A stretch of 11,623 bases of DNA from DATLFQ01 sp035540915 (GTDB lineage Bacteria > Actinomycetota > Acidimicrobiia > Acidimicrobiales > GCA-2861595), in NCBI GenBank assembly GCA_035540915.1, contig DATLFQ010000065.1, positions 1 to 11,623 of the forward strand. The letters run 5' to 3'. Both the position numbers and the translations under genes were made by a program. Under the pieces are notes generated by a model. The model had not been told where the DNA came from. It ran no database searches and worked only from the letters and a program-made list of their open reading frames with translations. Positions 11,623 through 11,623 of this stretch are shown piece by piece. How positions within the stretch are numbered: the first letter of the stretch is position 1; each line of letters begins with the position of its first letter.

Positions 11623-11623
11623 C

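Noticed and set aside
1..11623. CRISPR array, insertion sequence, phage or toxin-antitoxin genes
   Set aside because: No spaced direct repeats, transposase, integrase or small paired genes were seen. A tRNA gene sits at the right edge, a common integration site, but no attachment duplication or integrase is visible within the window.

Overview
The window looks like chromosomal DNA of a very GC-rich actinobacterium. Codon third positions are almost all G or C, GTG starts are common, genes overlap by 4 bp, and ClpS is followed by a DUF2017 protein. The gene mix and the start-proximal TANNNT boxes fit the class Acidimicrobiia best, but that placement is inference. No insertion sequence, phage gene, CRISPR array or long non-coding stretch is visible; no gap between genes exceeds about 130 bases.

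Positions 1-2884 carry a heme-copper oxidase/heme A group. A 5'-incomplete subunit I-like gene lacks all three CuB histidines and stops after the seventh membrane segment. It converges on and overlaps ctaB (heme O synthase, minus strand). ctaB is divergent from ctaA (heme A synthase). ctaA heads a tight plus-strand run with clpS (N-degron adaptor of the Clp protease) and a DUF2017 gene, which ends inside a perfect 20-bp inverted repeat at 3678-3718.

From 5181 down to 3707 the minus strand holds plsY (acyl-phosphate:glycerol-3-phosphate acyltransferase) and, overlapping by 4 bp, a DegV/FakB-type fatty-acid-binding protein. Together they suggest a phospholipid acyl-supply unit. The DegV gene ends in the same inverted repeat, and the two convergent genes use it to encode the same last residues, Pro-Ser-Thr-stop.

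From 5235 to the right end the plus strand is one packed run: a ThuA-like/Gfo-Idh-MocA fusion, an orphan NuoF-like flavo-iron-sulfur subunit, a second Gfo/Idh/MocA oxidoreductase, an alpha/beta hydrolase, and a fusion of a peptidase S51-like domain to a cysteinyl-tRNA synthetase-type C-terminal domain. The last gene overlaps the 5' end of a tRNA-Glu(UUC) gene by 15 bases. The substrate of the run is unknown; two NAD(P)-dependent sugar-type oxidoreductases, an NADH-type electron-transfer subunit and a hydrolase would suit catabolism of a modified sugar or polyol.

The points most worth checking are the CuB-less oxidase-like protein, the S51/CysS-tail protein overlapping tRNA-Glu, the palindrome shared by two C-termini, and the repeated TANNNT-N7 to N10-start arrangement that suggests leaderless transcription.
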